Of a stretch of DNA of 64,000 nt, positions 1-8,065 are shown in pieces. The stretch covers positions 1 to 64,000 of the forward strand of contig JAFGXV010000003.1 of NCBI GenBank assembly GCA_016936455.1, read 5' to 3'. The notes under the pieces are model-generated. The model was not told where the DNA came from. It saw only the letters and a program-made list of their open reading frames with translations, and searched no databases. Origin of the DNA: Desulfuromonadaceae bacterium (lineage in GTDB: Bacteria; Desulfobacterota; Desulfuromonadia; Desulfuromonadales; Desulfuromonadaceae). A program made the translations under genes and the position numbers. The stretch's first letter is position 1, and each line of letters starts with the position of its first letter.

Positions 1-159
1 ATTTAAACCCTAAAAGGTACTTGATACCAAATCCGACATTCAGCTCAACCGAACGCATATTCGATACAACAACGAGGATTACAGAATCGTTCCGCACGAA
101 CATTCTCAGGCGTCCCCAGGAGGCCGGAGAATCATTTTCAATCCCTAAGGAGGAAAGAC

Positions 160-1740
160 ATGTCTGATTACGGAAGTCTCGAAAGTCGCGTCCGCCGCAA
201 ATCACTGCTTGACAAGGTCAAGACTGCGGAGGAGTGTGTTCAGTTCTTCAAGCCGGGTATGGACCTGGGCTGGTCCGGCTTCACCCCGGCCGGTTATCCC
301 AAAGCGGTACCCATCGCCCTGGCTGACCACGTTGAAAAAAACAACCTGCAGGGCAAGTGGAAGTTCAACCTGTTCATCGGTGCTTCCGTCGGCGTTGAGA
401 CCGAGAACCGCTGGGCCACCCTCGACATGATCGATCGCCGCTGGCCTTACCAGACCGGTAAAGACATTGCCAAGGGGATCAACGAAGGCCGCATCCGCAT
501 GGGTGACAAGCACCTCTCCCTGTTCGCTCAGGACCTGGGCTACGGCTTCTACACCCCGAAAATCGACATCGCCATCATCGAGGTATCCGCCATTGGTGAA
601 GATTGCACCCTGATCCCGACCACCTCCTGTGGTGTTATCGGCGAGATCCTGATGATCGCCGACAAGATCATCCTGGAAGTCAACACCGGTGAGCCTTCCT
701 TCGAAGGGATGCACGACTGCCTGATTCCCCGCACCCCGCCGCACCGCGAGCCGTTCCTGATCACCAAAGCAGAAGACCGTATCGGCACCTTCGGCTACCC
801 CTGCGATCCGGACAAGATCATTGCCGTTGTTGAGTCCAAGCACCGCGACAAGGGCCGCGCTTTTGCCGACATGGACGAGACCTCTGAAGCCATCGCCGGC
901 CACATCATGCAGTTCTTCGGCGACGAAGTGAAAGCTGGTCGTCTGCCGGAAAACCTGTTGCCGCTGCAATCCGGTGTTGGTTCCATCGCCAATGCCGTCG
1001 TTGGCGGTCTGGCCAAGGGCCCCTTCAGCAATCTGAGCGTTTTCACCGAGGTTCTGCAGGACACCATGCTTGACCTGTTCGACTCCGGCAAACTGAACTA
1101 CGCTTCGGCCTGCTCCCTGTCCCTGTCCGAAACCCCGGGCTTCCCCCGTTTCTTCGACAACTGGGACAAGTACGCCGACAAGATCGTTCTGCGTCCGCTG
1201 TCGATTTCCAACTCTCCCGAGCCGATTCGTCGTCTGGGGTGCATTGCCATGAATACTCCGGTTGAGTTCGACATCTACGCACACGCCAACTCCACCCTGG
1301 TTGGTGGTACCCGCATGATCAATGGCCTGGGCGGTTCCGGCGACTTCCTGCGCAATGCTTACATCTCCATCATGCATACGCCTTCTGTTCGCCCGAGCAA
1401 GACCGATCCCGAAGGCATTACCTGCGTGGTTCCGAAGGCTCCCCATATCGACCACACCGAGCACGACCTGGATGTTCTGGTTACCGAGCAGGGTCTGGCT
1501 GACCTGCGCGGTCTGGCTCCGAAGGATCGCGCACAGAAACTGATCAATGTCTGCGCCCATCCGTCCTACCGCCCGATCCTGCAGGACTACTTCGACCGCG
1601 CCTGCAAGGAGACCCTGAGCAAAGGCGTCGGACATGAGCCCCAGCTGTTCGACCGCTGCTTCAAGATGCAGCAGAACCTGGCCAAGAACGGCACCATGAA
1701 GATCAAAAACTGGGACATCGAAATCGATCTGTGCGAATAA
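160..1740 (+). CDS. Acetyl-CoA hydrolase/transferase family protein, probable succinyl-CoA:acetate CoA-transferase (copy 1)
   Basis: This 526-residue protein belongs to the acetyl-CoA hydrolase/transferase family. Members move CoA between succinyl-CoA and acetate through a glutamyl-CoA thioester, in the cytoplasm. The candidate catalytic glutamate is about E297, in the motif VFTEVLQDT; the CoA-site segments QSGVGSIANAVVGGL and RRLGCIAMNTPVEFD are also present. Length is normal for the family. The ATG at 160 follows a strong AAGGAGG Shine-Dalgarno at about 147-153. A clear paralogue starts at 2246, and a terminator separates the two, so they are not one simple operon. In acetate-oxidising Desulfuromonadales such enzymes activate acetate while closing the TCA cycle at succinyl-CoA; that role here is inferred. 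Which CoA acceptors it uses cannot be told from sequence, and a pure hydrolase is the main alternative. Confidence 0.92.
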   Translation: MSDYGSLESRVRRKSLLDKVKTAEECVQFFKPGMDLGWSGFTPAGYPKAVPIALADHVEKNNLQGKWKFNLFIGASVGVETENRWATLDMIDRRWPYQTGKDIAKGINEGRIRMGDKHLSLFAQDLGYGFYTPKIDIAIIEVSAIGEDCTLIPTTSCGVIGEILMIADKIILEVNTGEPSFEGMHDCLIPRTPPHREPFLITKAEDRIGTFGYPCDPDKIIAVVESKHRDKGRAFADMDETSEAIAGHIMQFFGDEVKAGRLPENLLPLQSGVGSIANAVVGGLAKGPFSNLSVFTEVLQDTMLDLFDSGKLNYASACSLSLSETPGFPRFFDNWDKYADKIVLRPLSISNSPEPIRRLGCIAMNTPVEFDIYAHANSTLVGGTRMINGLGGSGDFLRNAYISIMHTPSVRPSKTDPEGITCVVPKAPHIDHTEHDLDVLVTEQGLADLRGLAPKDRAQKLINVCAHPSYRPILQDYFDRACKETLSKGVGHEPQLFDRCFKMQQNLAKNGTMKIKNWDIEIDLCE

Positions 1741-1770
1741 CAGATCAGCGTTACAGCTAGAAAAAAAGAA

Positions 1771-1803
1771 AAAGGCCCCGCTACAACAGCGGGGCTTTTT
1801 TTG
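1771..1803 (+). terminator. Rho-independent terminator after CoA-transferase copy 1
   Basis: An 8-bp GC-rich stem, GCCCCGCT (1775-1782) with AGCGGGGC (1788-1795), encloses a 5-nt loop and is followed directly by a run of seven T. It lies 31 bp past the stop codon. Confidence 0.93.
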
Positions 1804-2082
1804 TACTTAATCGATACCTGAACAAGCCTGCAATATCGGTCAATTCGACAACACTACTCACTCATATCTGCCAACAGCCGATTAGCTCCCGCCCAAGATA
1901 AATAATAAAACACCATATCTGTAACCAGACTAAATTAGCTGTCAATTTGCTCAAAAATAAAACAACCGCACGAAAATTCGTTCCACTTTTTTATTAACGA
2001 TATCGATATGTTATATAATAAATAAAAGCGGTGCCATCCATCACACGCTTTTTGCACAAACCAGAAACCTCATTTTTTTCGC
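1804..2082. other. AT-rich intergenic region between the two CoA-transferase genes
   Basis: No convincing gene is present in this stretch. It is visibly more AT-rich than its flanks and holds a perfect 10-bp palindrome, ATATCGATAT, at 2000-2009, about 75-85 bp upstream of the -35 box of the promoter for copy 2. The palindrome could be an operator or activator site; nothing in the window shows which protein would bind it. Confidence 0.45.
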
Positions 2083-2111
2083 TTGACTAAAAAAATAGCC
2101 CGTAATATACG
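2083..2111 (+). promoter_or_regulatory. Candidate sigma70-type promoter of CoA-transferase copy 2
   Basis: TTGACT (2083-2088) and TATACG (2106-2111) are separated by 17 bp. The predicted start near 2118 gives a leader of about 128 nt before the ATG at 2246. Only the hexamers and spacing support this. Confidence 0.6.
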
Positions 2112-2245
2112 TGCATTTCATAACGCCATTTTATTGTTTTACTTTTTTCATAGGGGACACAGCGCCACTATTTTTCATGATGAGGGACAGTCCACAAACT
2201 GCACCTTTTGCTTTGACCAACCACACCCAAAGGAGGAACAAAAGC

Positions 2246-3796
2246 ATGGCAGACACATTGCAAGACAGAGTTCGCTGTAAAGAACTGCTCAACCTGGTTA
2301 AAACCCCTGAGCAGTGCGTTGAGTACTTCAAGGATGGCATGAACGTCGGCATGTCAGGGTTTACCCCTGTCGGCTACCCGAAAGTTGTTCCCATCGCCCT
2401 GTGTGACTACGTTGAAAAGAACAACCTGCAAGGCAAACTGAAGCTTAACCTGTTTATTGGTGCTTCGGTTGGCGCAGAGGTTGAAGACCGCATGGCGACT
2501 CTCGACATGATCGACCGTCGTTGGCCTTACCAGACCGGAACCAATCTGGGTAAGTGCATCAACAGCGGCAAGATCCGCATGGGCGACAAACACCTGTCCA
2601 TGTTTGCTCAGGACCTGAAATACGGTTTTTACACCAAGGACAGCGGCGGTCGTCTTGATCTGGCTGTCATCGAAGCTTCCGCCATCACGGAAAACGGCGA
2701 CATCATCCTGTCCGGCGCAGTTGGCGCAGCCAACGAAGTTATCGACATCGCTGACAAGATCATCGTTGAAATCAACACCGGGCTGCCCTCCTTCGAAGGC
2801 ATGCACGATATCTTCATGACCGACGTTCCGCCTTATCGCAAGATCATTCCGATCACCGATGCCAAGCAACGCATCGGTACACCGTGGGTTCCGACCGACA
2901 CCAGCAAGATCGTTGCCATCGTCGAGTCCAAACTGCCCGACAACGGCCGCGCCCTGCGTGGCACCGATGACGTTGCCCAGGCGATCGCGGACAACATCGT
3001 TGACTTCTTCGGCACTGAGGTAAAAGCTGGCCGTCTGCCGAAAAACCTTCTGCCCCTGCAGTCCGGTGTCGGCTCCATCGCCAACGCCGTTGTCGGTGGT
3101 CTGACCACTTCCCCGTTTGAAAACCTGATCGTTTTCACCGAGGTTCTGCAGGACACCTTCCTGCCTTTCCTCGACTCAGGTAAGTGTAAGTACATCAACT
3201 GCACCTCCCTGTCCTTGTCCAACGAGGCGTTCGTTGAGTGGTGGGAGAAGTTTGACAAGTACAAAGACATGGTTCTCATGCGTCCCCAGCAGGTATCCAA
3301 CAATCCCGAGGTCATTCGTCGTCTCGGCGCCATCGGCATGAACACGCCGCTTGAGTTCGATATCTACGCACATGCCAACTCCACCCATGCCGGTGGTACC
3401 CGCATGCTGAACGGTATCGGCGGCTCGGGCGACTTCGAGCGCAACGCCTACATCTCCATGATGCACTGCCCGTCTTGCCGTCCGAGCAAGAACGACGAAT
3501 TCGGCATCTCCGGTGTTGTTCCGAAGGTACCGCACGTCGACCACACTGAGCACGACATCGATGTTCTGGTTACCGAGCAGGGTCTGGCCGACCTGCGTGG
3601 CCTGGCTCCTATCGATCGTGCCCGCTGCATCATCGACAAGTGTGCTCACCCGGCTTACAAAGACTACCTCACTGACTACCTTGAGCGTGGTATCAAAGTC
3701 ACCGGTGGCCACCATGAGCCCCAGCTGCTGGACGAGTGCTACAACATGCACATCAACTTTGCCAAGAACGGCACCATGCGTTTCTGGAACAAGTAA
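2246..3796 (+). CDS. Acetyl-CoA hydrolase/transferase family protein, probable succinyl-CoA:acetate CoA-transferase (copy 2)
   Basis: This 516-residue paralogue of the protein at 160-1740 shares long identical blocks with it, such as QSGVGSIANAVVGGL, FDIYAHANST and TEQGLADLRGLAP. It keeps the candidate catalytic glutamate (about E299, in FTEVLQDTF). The reading frame is open upstream to 2111, but the ATG at 2246 is chosen because AGGAGG at 2231-2236 sits at the right distance and the homology starts there; the 45 codons before it are AT-rich leader. It has its own promoter candidate and its own terminator, so the two copies can be expressed independently. Desulfuromonadales commonly keep more than one such enzyme. 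Different acceptor range or growth-phase use is possible but not shown. Confidence 0.92.
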   Translation: MADTLQDRVRCKELLNLVKTPEQCVEYFKDGMNVGMSGFTPVGYPKVVPIALCDYVEKNNLQGKLKLNLFIGASVGAEVEDRMATLDMIDRRWPYQTGTNLGKCINSGKIRMGDKHLSMFAQDLKYGFYTKDSGGRLDLAVIEASAITENGDIILSGAVGAANEVIDIADKIIVEINTGLPSFEGMHDIFMTDVPPYRKIIPITDAKQRIGTPWVPTDTSKIVAIVESKLPDNGRALRGTDDVAQAIADNIVDFFGTEVKAGRLPKNLLPLQSGVGSIANAVVGGLTTSPFENLIVFTEVLQDTFLPFLDSGKCKYINCTSLSLSNEAFVEWWEKFDKYKDMVLMRPQQVSNNPEVIRRLGAIGMNTPLEFDIYAHANSTHAGGTRMLNGIGGSGDFERNAYISMMHCPSCRPSKNDEFGISGVVPKVPHVDHTEHDIDVLVTEQGLADLRGLAPIDRARCIIDKCAHPAYKDYLTDYLERGIKVTGGHHEPQLLDECYNMHINFAKNGTMRFWNK

Positions 3797-3819
3797 TCCC
3801 CAGCATCAGCACCAACAAA

Positions 3820-3848
3820 AAAACGCCCCTCGCAAGAGGGGCGTTTTT
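3820..3848. terminator. Bidirectional rho-independent terminator between convergent genes
   Basis: A 9-bp stem, ACGCCCCTC (3823-3831) with GAGGGGCGT (3836-3844), closes on a GCAA tetraloop. It has an A-tract on one side and a T-tract on the other. It can end both the plus-strand CoA-transferase gene and the minus-strand recombinase gene whose stop is at 3877. Confidence 0.92.
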
Positions 3849-3876
3849 ATTGGCAAACAACCAGCACAATCGCTGG

Positions 3877-4776
3877 TTATTTTTTCCGGCTGCGCGGATG
3901 GGCACGGTCATACTCACGCATCATCCGTTCGGTACTGACCTGGGTATACCTCTGAGTAGTAGAGAGTGATACATGGCCAAGCATTTCCTGAATGGCCCGC
4001 AGGTCCGCGCCGCCATCCAGCAGATGTGTGGCAAAGCTGTGGCGCAGAGTATGCGGGGTCGCTGTCAGGGGCAGTCCCGCCTGAAGGAGAATCTTCTTCA
4101 GATTACGCTGCACGGTCCGCACCGAGAGCCGACCACCCTGCCGGTTTAAAAAAAGCGGGCCATTCGCCTGTCCAATGCCATGCGTACTCACCTCGCGATA
4201 CGCCTGAACCGCCTTCAGCGCCTGGCCTCCGACAGGAACAATCCGCTGTTTGCGCCCTTTTCCTGTCACGCGAACCAGCTGCTCACTCGCCAGCAGATCG
4301 GGACAATTGAGACCAACGACCTCACTCACACGCAGCCCGCAGGAATAAATAAGCTCGAAAATCGCCTTATCCCTCAACCCCATTTCATCCACAGGAAAAG
4401 ATTGATCGAGCAGACGATAAATGTCATCGATATCGAGGACACGGGGAAGATAGCGCTCAAGCTTCGGACGTTTCATGGATTCCAGGGGATGGCTGGCGAG
4501 GCAACCCTGCCGAAGAAGAAAATTGTACAAAGCATGCACCGAAGAGAGCTTTCGCGCCAGTGTCACCCTTTTGTTATGCGGCTGCAAAGCCGACAACCAA
4601 CGACGGATCTGCAGTTTGTCAACTCCAGACAGCAGTGCTTCCTGCGCCATCTTGCCCTCCGGGTCCAGAAAGGCGCACAAGGATCTGACATCACCCAGAT
4701 AGGCTGACCGCGTATGCGGAGAAAGGTTTCGCTCAACGCTCAGATAGAGGTCAAAATCATGCAACCAGTCGGCCAT
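3877..4776 (-). CDS. Tyrosine recombinase, XerC/XerD type
   Basis: This 299-residue site-specific recombinase has an N-terminal SAM-like DNA-binding domain (about residues 1-90) and a C-terminal catalytic domain. The full catalytic set is visible: R149 in CGLRVSEVV, K173 in TGKGRKQR, H242 and R245 in PHTLRHSFATHLL, H268 in MLGHVS and the nucleophile Y277 in QRYTQ. Length and domain order match XerC/XerD, which resolve chromosome dimers at dif during division. The ATG at 4776 is preferred over an upstream in-frame TTG at 4782; neither has a strong Shine-Dalgarno. No integrase-type neighbours, attachment-site repeats or phage genes lie nearby, which favours a housekeeping Xer role. XerC and XerD cannot be told apart confidently here. 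Confidence 0.88.
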   Translation of the reverse strand: MADWLHDFDLYLSVERNLSPHTRSAYLGDVRSLCAFLDPEGKMAQEALLSGVDKLQIRRWLSALQPHNKRVTLARKLSSVHALYNFLLRQGCLASHPLESMKRPKLERYLPRVLDIDDIYRLLDQSFPVDEMGLRDKAIFELIYSCGLRVSEVVGLNCPDLLASEQLVRVTGKGRKQRIVPVGGQALKAVQAYREVSTHGIGQANGPLFLNRQGGRLSVRTVQRNLKKILLQAGLPLTATPHTLRHSFATHLLDGGADLRAIQEMLGHVSLSTTQRYTQVSTERMMREYDRAHPRSRKK

Positions 4777-4897
4777 CGGCAAAATTCCAGAAAGAATTTT
4801 TTTCTCGGACTAATCTGTGCTACGTTCGCGAAAAGCCCACACAGCAACTCACCCTATTCAGTGCAGCCGGCTGTTCGCCTCCGGGGAGGGGGACAAC

Positions 4898-5296
4898 ATG
4901 ATTCTTCAACTGCAAACCAGCCAGCACACACAGTTTCTCGACATCACCCAGCAGGTCCAGCAGGCGATAACAGAGCTCAAGCTGACGCAGGGCGCAGTGC
5001 TGCTCTTTGTTCGCCACACGACAGCCGCCCTGACCATCAATGAGAATGCCGACCCCGACGTTCTCCAAGATCTGGAAACAATTTTCCAGCGGCTGGTTCC
5101 TTGGCAGAACAATTATCACCACAACGAAGGCAACAGTGCGGCCCATATGAAAAGCAGCCTGCTGGGCGCCAGCGAAATCATCCCGGTCAAAAACGGTGCC
5201 CTGGCGCTGGGCACCTGGCAGGGCATTTATCTGTGCGAATTCGACGGTCCCCGCACGCGTCAGGTACTGGTTCAGCCCCTGTCTGCAACAAGTTGA
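4898..5296 (+). CDS. YjbQ family protein (UPF0047, secondary thiamine-phosphate synthase-like)
   Basis: This 132-residue protein matches the small YjbQ/UPF0047 fold. Visible hallmarks are the HTTAALTINENADPDV segment, the N-x-x-AHMKSSLLG segment with its histidine, and the C-terminal GTWQGIYLCEFDGPR. Some members can complement loss of thiamine-phosphate synthase, but the physiological reaction is unsettled. The ATG at 4898 is chosen because a GGGGAGGGGG purine run lies just upstream and the family homology begins there; an in-frame ATG at 4817 would add 27 unrelated residues. It is divergent from the recombinase and ends 2 bp before the stop of the convergent NifU-like gene. Confidence 0.88.
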   Translation: MILQLQTSQHTQFLDITQQVQQAITELKLTQGAVLLFVRHTTAALTINENADPDVLQDLETIFQRLVPWQNNYHHNEGNSAAHMKSSLLGASEIIPVKNGALALGTWQGIYLCEFDGPRTRQVLVQPLSATS

Positions 5297-5298
5297 CC

Positions 5299-5529
5299 CT
5301 AACCGACCTGAACGACTTCTTTCACTTCTGGAACGCGGGCCAGCAGGGTCCGCTCAACCATCAGCTTCAGCGTCACCGTTGCCATTGGACAACCATGACA
5401 GGCTCCGACCAGCTTGACCCGCACTACACCTTCCTCCGTCACTTCAACCAGCTCGACATTGCCGCCGTCGGCCTGTAAGGCCGGCCGCACCTTGTCCAGA
5501 GCCGCCTCAACCCGTTCAACAATTGACAT
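5299..5529 (-). CDS. NifU-like C-terminal domain protein (Fe-S cluster carrier)
   Basis: This 76-residue protein is a free-standing Nfu/NifU C-terminal domain. The CxxC motif that binds a transferable [4Fe-4S] cluster is present in GACHGCPMA, and the start RVEAALDKVRPALQADGG is typical of the family. Such proteins hand clusters from a scaffold to apo-enzymes in the cytoplasm. The ATG at 5529 is preferred over the GTG at 5532, because AAGGAG lies 6 nt upstream of it. No isc or suf genes are nearby. It is likely a stand-alone carrier. Confidence 0.9.
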   Translation of the reverse strand: MSIVERVEAALDKVRPALQADGGNVELVEVTEEGVVRVKLVGACHGCPMATVTLKLMVERTLLARVPEVKEVVQVG

Positions 5530-5628
5530 CACCTACTCCTTGTCCTCTCACAACAAACGACAGTAAAAACAAAAAATGGGCTTGATAATGCCCCCGCCCC
5601 CCTCTGAACACCTCATTCGCTCAAGCGA

Positions 5629-6795
5629 TCAGATCAATTCCGGCATCGGCAGGTCACGAATAGAGCGGGCACAAATTAGCGCAGGCGCATCAACATTCTT
5701 TCCCTGAATCAGCACCTTGAAGGTTTCCCCCATCCCGCCATCGGGTACAATCAGGTTCTTCAAAGTCATGCGCAAAGCGCAAGCCCGCTTCTCATCCGGT
5801 TCGCGCGCCTGAAGCCGCATCAGCTCCTCAACAAATCCAAGACCGATCAGAAAACGGTACTGCTCTCCAAAATAAAGCGTTCTCAACCCCAGCCGGTCGC
5901 CCGTTTGCTGCAACAGGGTAAAATCAACATGAGCCGTCATATCCTGCTCACCAATACGCTGGTAGGGATTGTCATTCGCTTGATGACGATGGTAGCACAT
6001 CAGGGTACCATCCCGGCGAAATGGTGCATAGAGCTCCGCAGCTGGATAGCCGTAATCGATCGTCAGCATGAAACCTTTTCTAAGTCTGGGCGCAAGCTGC
6101 GCCATCCAGGGGGCTACAGCCAGGCACACTTCGGCACGGTTTCCTTCGACAGGTTCCACACCAAGACCCTGAAAGTGCCGTTTCACCTCATCAGTGGCCG
6201 GACGGAGCTCTTCGGACAAAACCCCTTCCTTCTCAACCACATACACCTGAAACAGCTGCCCCTGTTTCTTTTCCAGCAACGAGACGGGAAAAGCATCCAC
6301 CAGCTCGTTACTCAGAAAACAGCCTTCAAATGGTTCGAGCTCTTCCAGGCAGCACCAGCGAACACGGTCCGCATGCGGTTCCAGGGTCGCGGCCTGACGC
6401 TGGCGATTATCCGGGCTAATCTCGATAATCTGGTAACAGAGGCGCGCATAACAGGCCGGGGCGCTCTGCTGCAGCGCAGTCAGAATATCCAGAGCAAGAT
6501 GCCCCTCGCCAGCTCCCTGCTCAACCAGGGTAAAAGGCTGCTCGCCAAGCAGCTGCCACATCTGAAACAGCTGCCGGGCAATGAGGGCACCAAAGAGATG
6601 ATGCACACTGGATGAGGTAAAGAAGTCGCCCTGCGCTCCAATACGCTGGCGCGGTTGCATGTAATACCCCCACTGGGGGTGGTAGAGACAGTGTTCCATG
6701 TAGCGCGAAAACTCAAGTCCGCCGGCACGGTGGATCTCGGCACGGATCATTTCGCCAAGAGAGGTTGGTATCTGTTCTGTCATCATTGAAGGCAT
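5629..6795 (-). CDS. Class I SAM-dependent methyltransferase, MidA/NDUFAF7 (DUF185) family
   Basis: This roughly 388-residue protein resembles the MidA/NDUFAF7 family. The N-terminal part has the typical SRYMEHCLYHPQWGYY segment, and a SAM-binding glycine loop (VEQGAGEGHLALDIL) follows. SNELVDAFPV and LTIDYGYPA are further family motifs. The eukaryotic relative methylates an arginine of a respiratory complex I subunit; the bacterial substrate is not established. ATGs at 6795 and 6786 are both possible starts, and no strong Shine-Dalgarno decides between them. It is divergent from glpX, with about 105 bp between. Confidence 0.85.
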   Translation of the reverse strand: MPSMMTEQIPTSLGEMIRAEIHRAGGLEFSRYMEHCLYHPQWGYYMQPRQRIGAQGDFFTSSSVHHLFGALIARQLFQMWQLLGEQPFTLVEQGAGEGHLALDILTALQQSAPACYARLCYQIIEISPDNRQRQAATLEPHADRVRWCCLEELEPFEGCFLSNELVDAFPVSLLEKKQGQLFQVYVVEKEGVLSEELRPATDEVKRHFQGLGVEPVEGNRAEVCLAVAPWMAQLAPRLRKGFMLTIDYGYPAAELYAPFRRDGTLMCYHRHQANDNPYQRIGEQDMTAHVDFTLLQQTGDRLGLRTLYFGEQYRFLIGLGFVEELMRLQAREPDEKRACALRMTLKNLIVPDGGMGETFKVLIQGKNVDAPALICARSIRDLPMPELI

Positions 6796-6900
6796 TTTCC
6801 GTCACAGTTAACAATTGTTTCGATCGGGTAATCGTGCCATCATAACATCCTTCAAAATGGCAACACCAGACCAAACAGAACACAATACAGGGAGCAGAAC

Positions 6901-7854
6901 ATGGATCGTAGTCTGGCACTGGAACTTGCCCGGGTCACCGAGGCCGCCGCGCTGGCGTGTGGCCGCTGGGTGGGCAAAGGGGATAAAATCGCAGCGGATG
7001 ATGCGGCCACAACCGCCATGCGCCAATCACTGGGCGCCATGGAGATTGACGGTACCGTCGTCATTGGCGAGGGCGAGATGGATGAAGCTCCCATGCTTTA
7101 CATCGGTGAAAAAGTCGGTACCGGCTACGGGCCCGCCGTCGACATCGCCGTTGACCCCCTCGAAGGTACCAATCTGTGCGCCAAGGGCGGCGTCGGAGCG
7201 ATTGCCACGATTGCCCTGGCACCAGCCGGAGGGTTTCTCCACGCACCAGACATGTACATGGAAAAACTGATTGTCGGACCGCAGGCAAGAGGCTGCATCG
7301 ACATCCACGACACCCCCAGCGGCAACCTGAAACGTATCGCAGCAGCCAAGGGCTGCGACATTGCCGACCTGACCGTCGTCCTACTGGATCGCCCGCGCCA
7401 CGATGCCGCAATTACCGACATCCGCAAGGCTGGTGCTCGAATTATTCTGATCTCTGACGGCGACGTGGCACCGGCCATTGCCGTGGGGATGGAAGACAGC
7501 GGCATTGACATGGTCATGGGTATTGGTGGCGCACCTGAAGGCGTACTCGCCGCAGCCGGCATCAAATGTCACGGCGGCGACATGCAAGCACGCCTGATTT
7601 TCACCACAGATGAGGAACGTCGACGTGCACCGGAAATGGGCATCAGCGACTTCAACAAAATTTACGGCGTCGAAGACCTGGCCGGAGGCGATGTTTTCTT
7701 TGCTGCGACCGGTGTTACGGCCGGGCCACTGCTGAAGGGCGTGCGCTACTTCGCCTCCGGGGCGGAAACCCACACCGTCGTCATGCGCTCCAAAAGCCGC
7801 ACCGTTCGTTTTATCCGCTCCCGGCACTACTTCGACCACAAACCAGGGTTTTAA
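6901..7854 (+). CDS. glpX: Fructose-1,6-bisphosphatase class II
   Basis: This 317-residue enzyme hydrolyses fructose 1,6-bisphosphate to fructose 6-phosphate in gluconeogenesis. Family signatures are visible: VIGEGEMDEAPMLYIGE, the metal-binding VDPLEGTNLCAKG, and IGGAPEGVLAAAG near the substrate site. It is full length for GlpX. GGGAG about 8 nt upstream supports the ATG at 6901. Together with the pyruvate carboxylase at 21-25 kb it fits an organism that makes sugars from acetate or other C2/C3 carbon. A combined sedoheptulose-bisphosphatase activity, known in some GlpX proteins, cannot be excluded. Confidence 0.95.
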   Translation: MDRSLALELARVTEAAALACGRWVGKGDKIAADDAATTAMRQSLGAMEIDGTVVIGEGEMDEAPMLYIGEKVGTGYGPAVDIAVDPLEGTNLCAKGGVGAIATIALAPAGGFLHAPDMYMEKLIVGPQARGCIDIHDTPSGNLKRIAAAKGCDIADLTVVLLDRPRHDAAITDIRKAGARIILISDGDVAPAIAVGMEDSGIDMVMGIGGAPEGVLAAAGIKCHGGDMQARLIFTTDEERRRAPEMGISDFNKIYGVEDLAGGDVFFAATGVTAGPLLKGVRYFASGAETHTVVMRSKSRTVRFIRSRHYFDHKPGF

Positions 7855-7992
7855 CCATCATAAACGCCAAAAAAAGCCGAGCCGCCTCCGGGTGGTCTCA
7901 ACAAAAGAAGCACAAACAGAAGCCGCCCAAGCCGTTTTGTGTCACAGATCAGGAGCAAGAAGGGGCTTATCGAAGAAGCCGCAACGAATAAC

Positions 7993-8021
7993 TTGTCAAC
8001 GAATCCCGCAGTTGCTAGAAT
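7993..8021 (+). promoter_or_regulatory. Candidate sigma70-type promoter of the cytidylate-kinase-like gene
   Basis: TTGTCA (7993-7998) and TAGAAT (8016-8021) are separated by 17 bp. The -10 and the 13 bp after it (8016-8034) are nearly identical to the sequence at 13194-13212 in front of the ferritin-like gene. The predicted start is near 8028. A hairpin at about 7884-7904 without a T-tract lies in the same 211-bp gap after glpX. Confidence 0.65.
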
Positions 8022-8065
8022 TCCGACGTTTTGTGATGCAGTGTTTTTTATTGAGGGGAGCATAA

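Noticed and set aside
202-1635. Long minus-strand open frame of 477 codons opposite the first CoA-transferase.
   Set aside because: It lies wholly inside a clear gene on the other strand, lacks a Shine-Dalgarno and recognisable motifs, and is explained by codon bias.
2111-2245. Possible 45-residue extension of CoA-transferase copy 2.
   Set aside because: The AGGAGG site and paralogue alignment place the start at 2246; the region is AT-rich leader downstream of a promoter.
3877-4776. Tyrosine recombinase as a mark of a mobile element.
   Set aside because: No flanking repeats, tRNA, excisionase, phage or transfer genes are seen; length and motifs fit housekeeping XerC/XerD.
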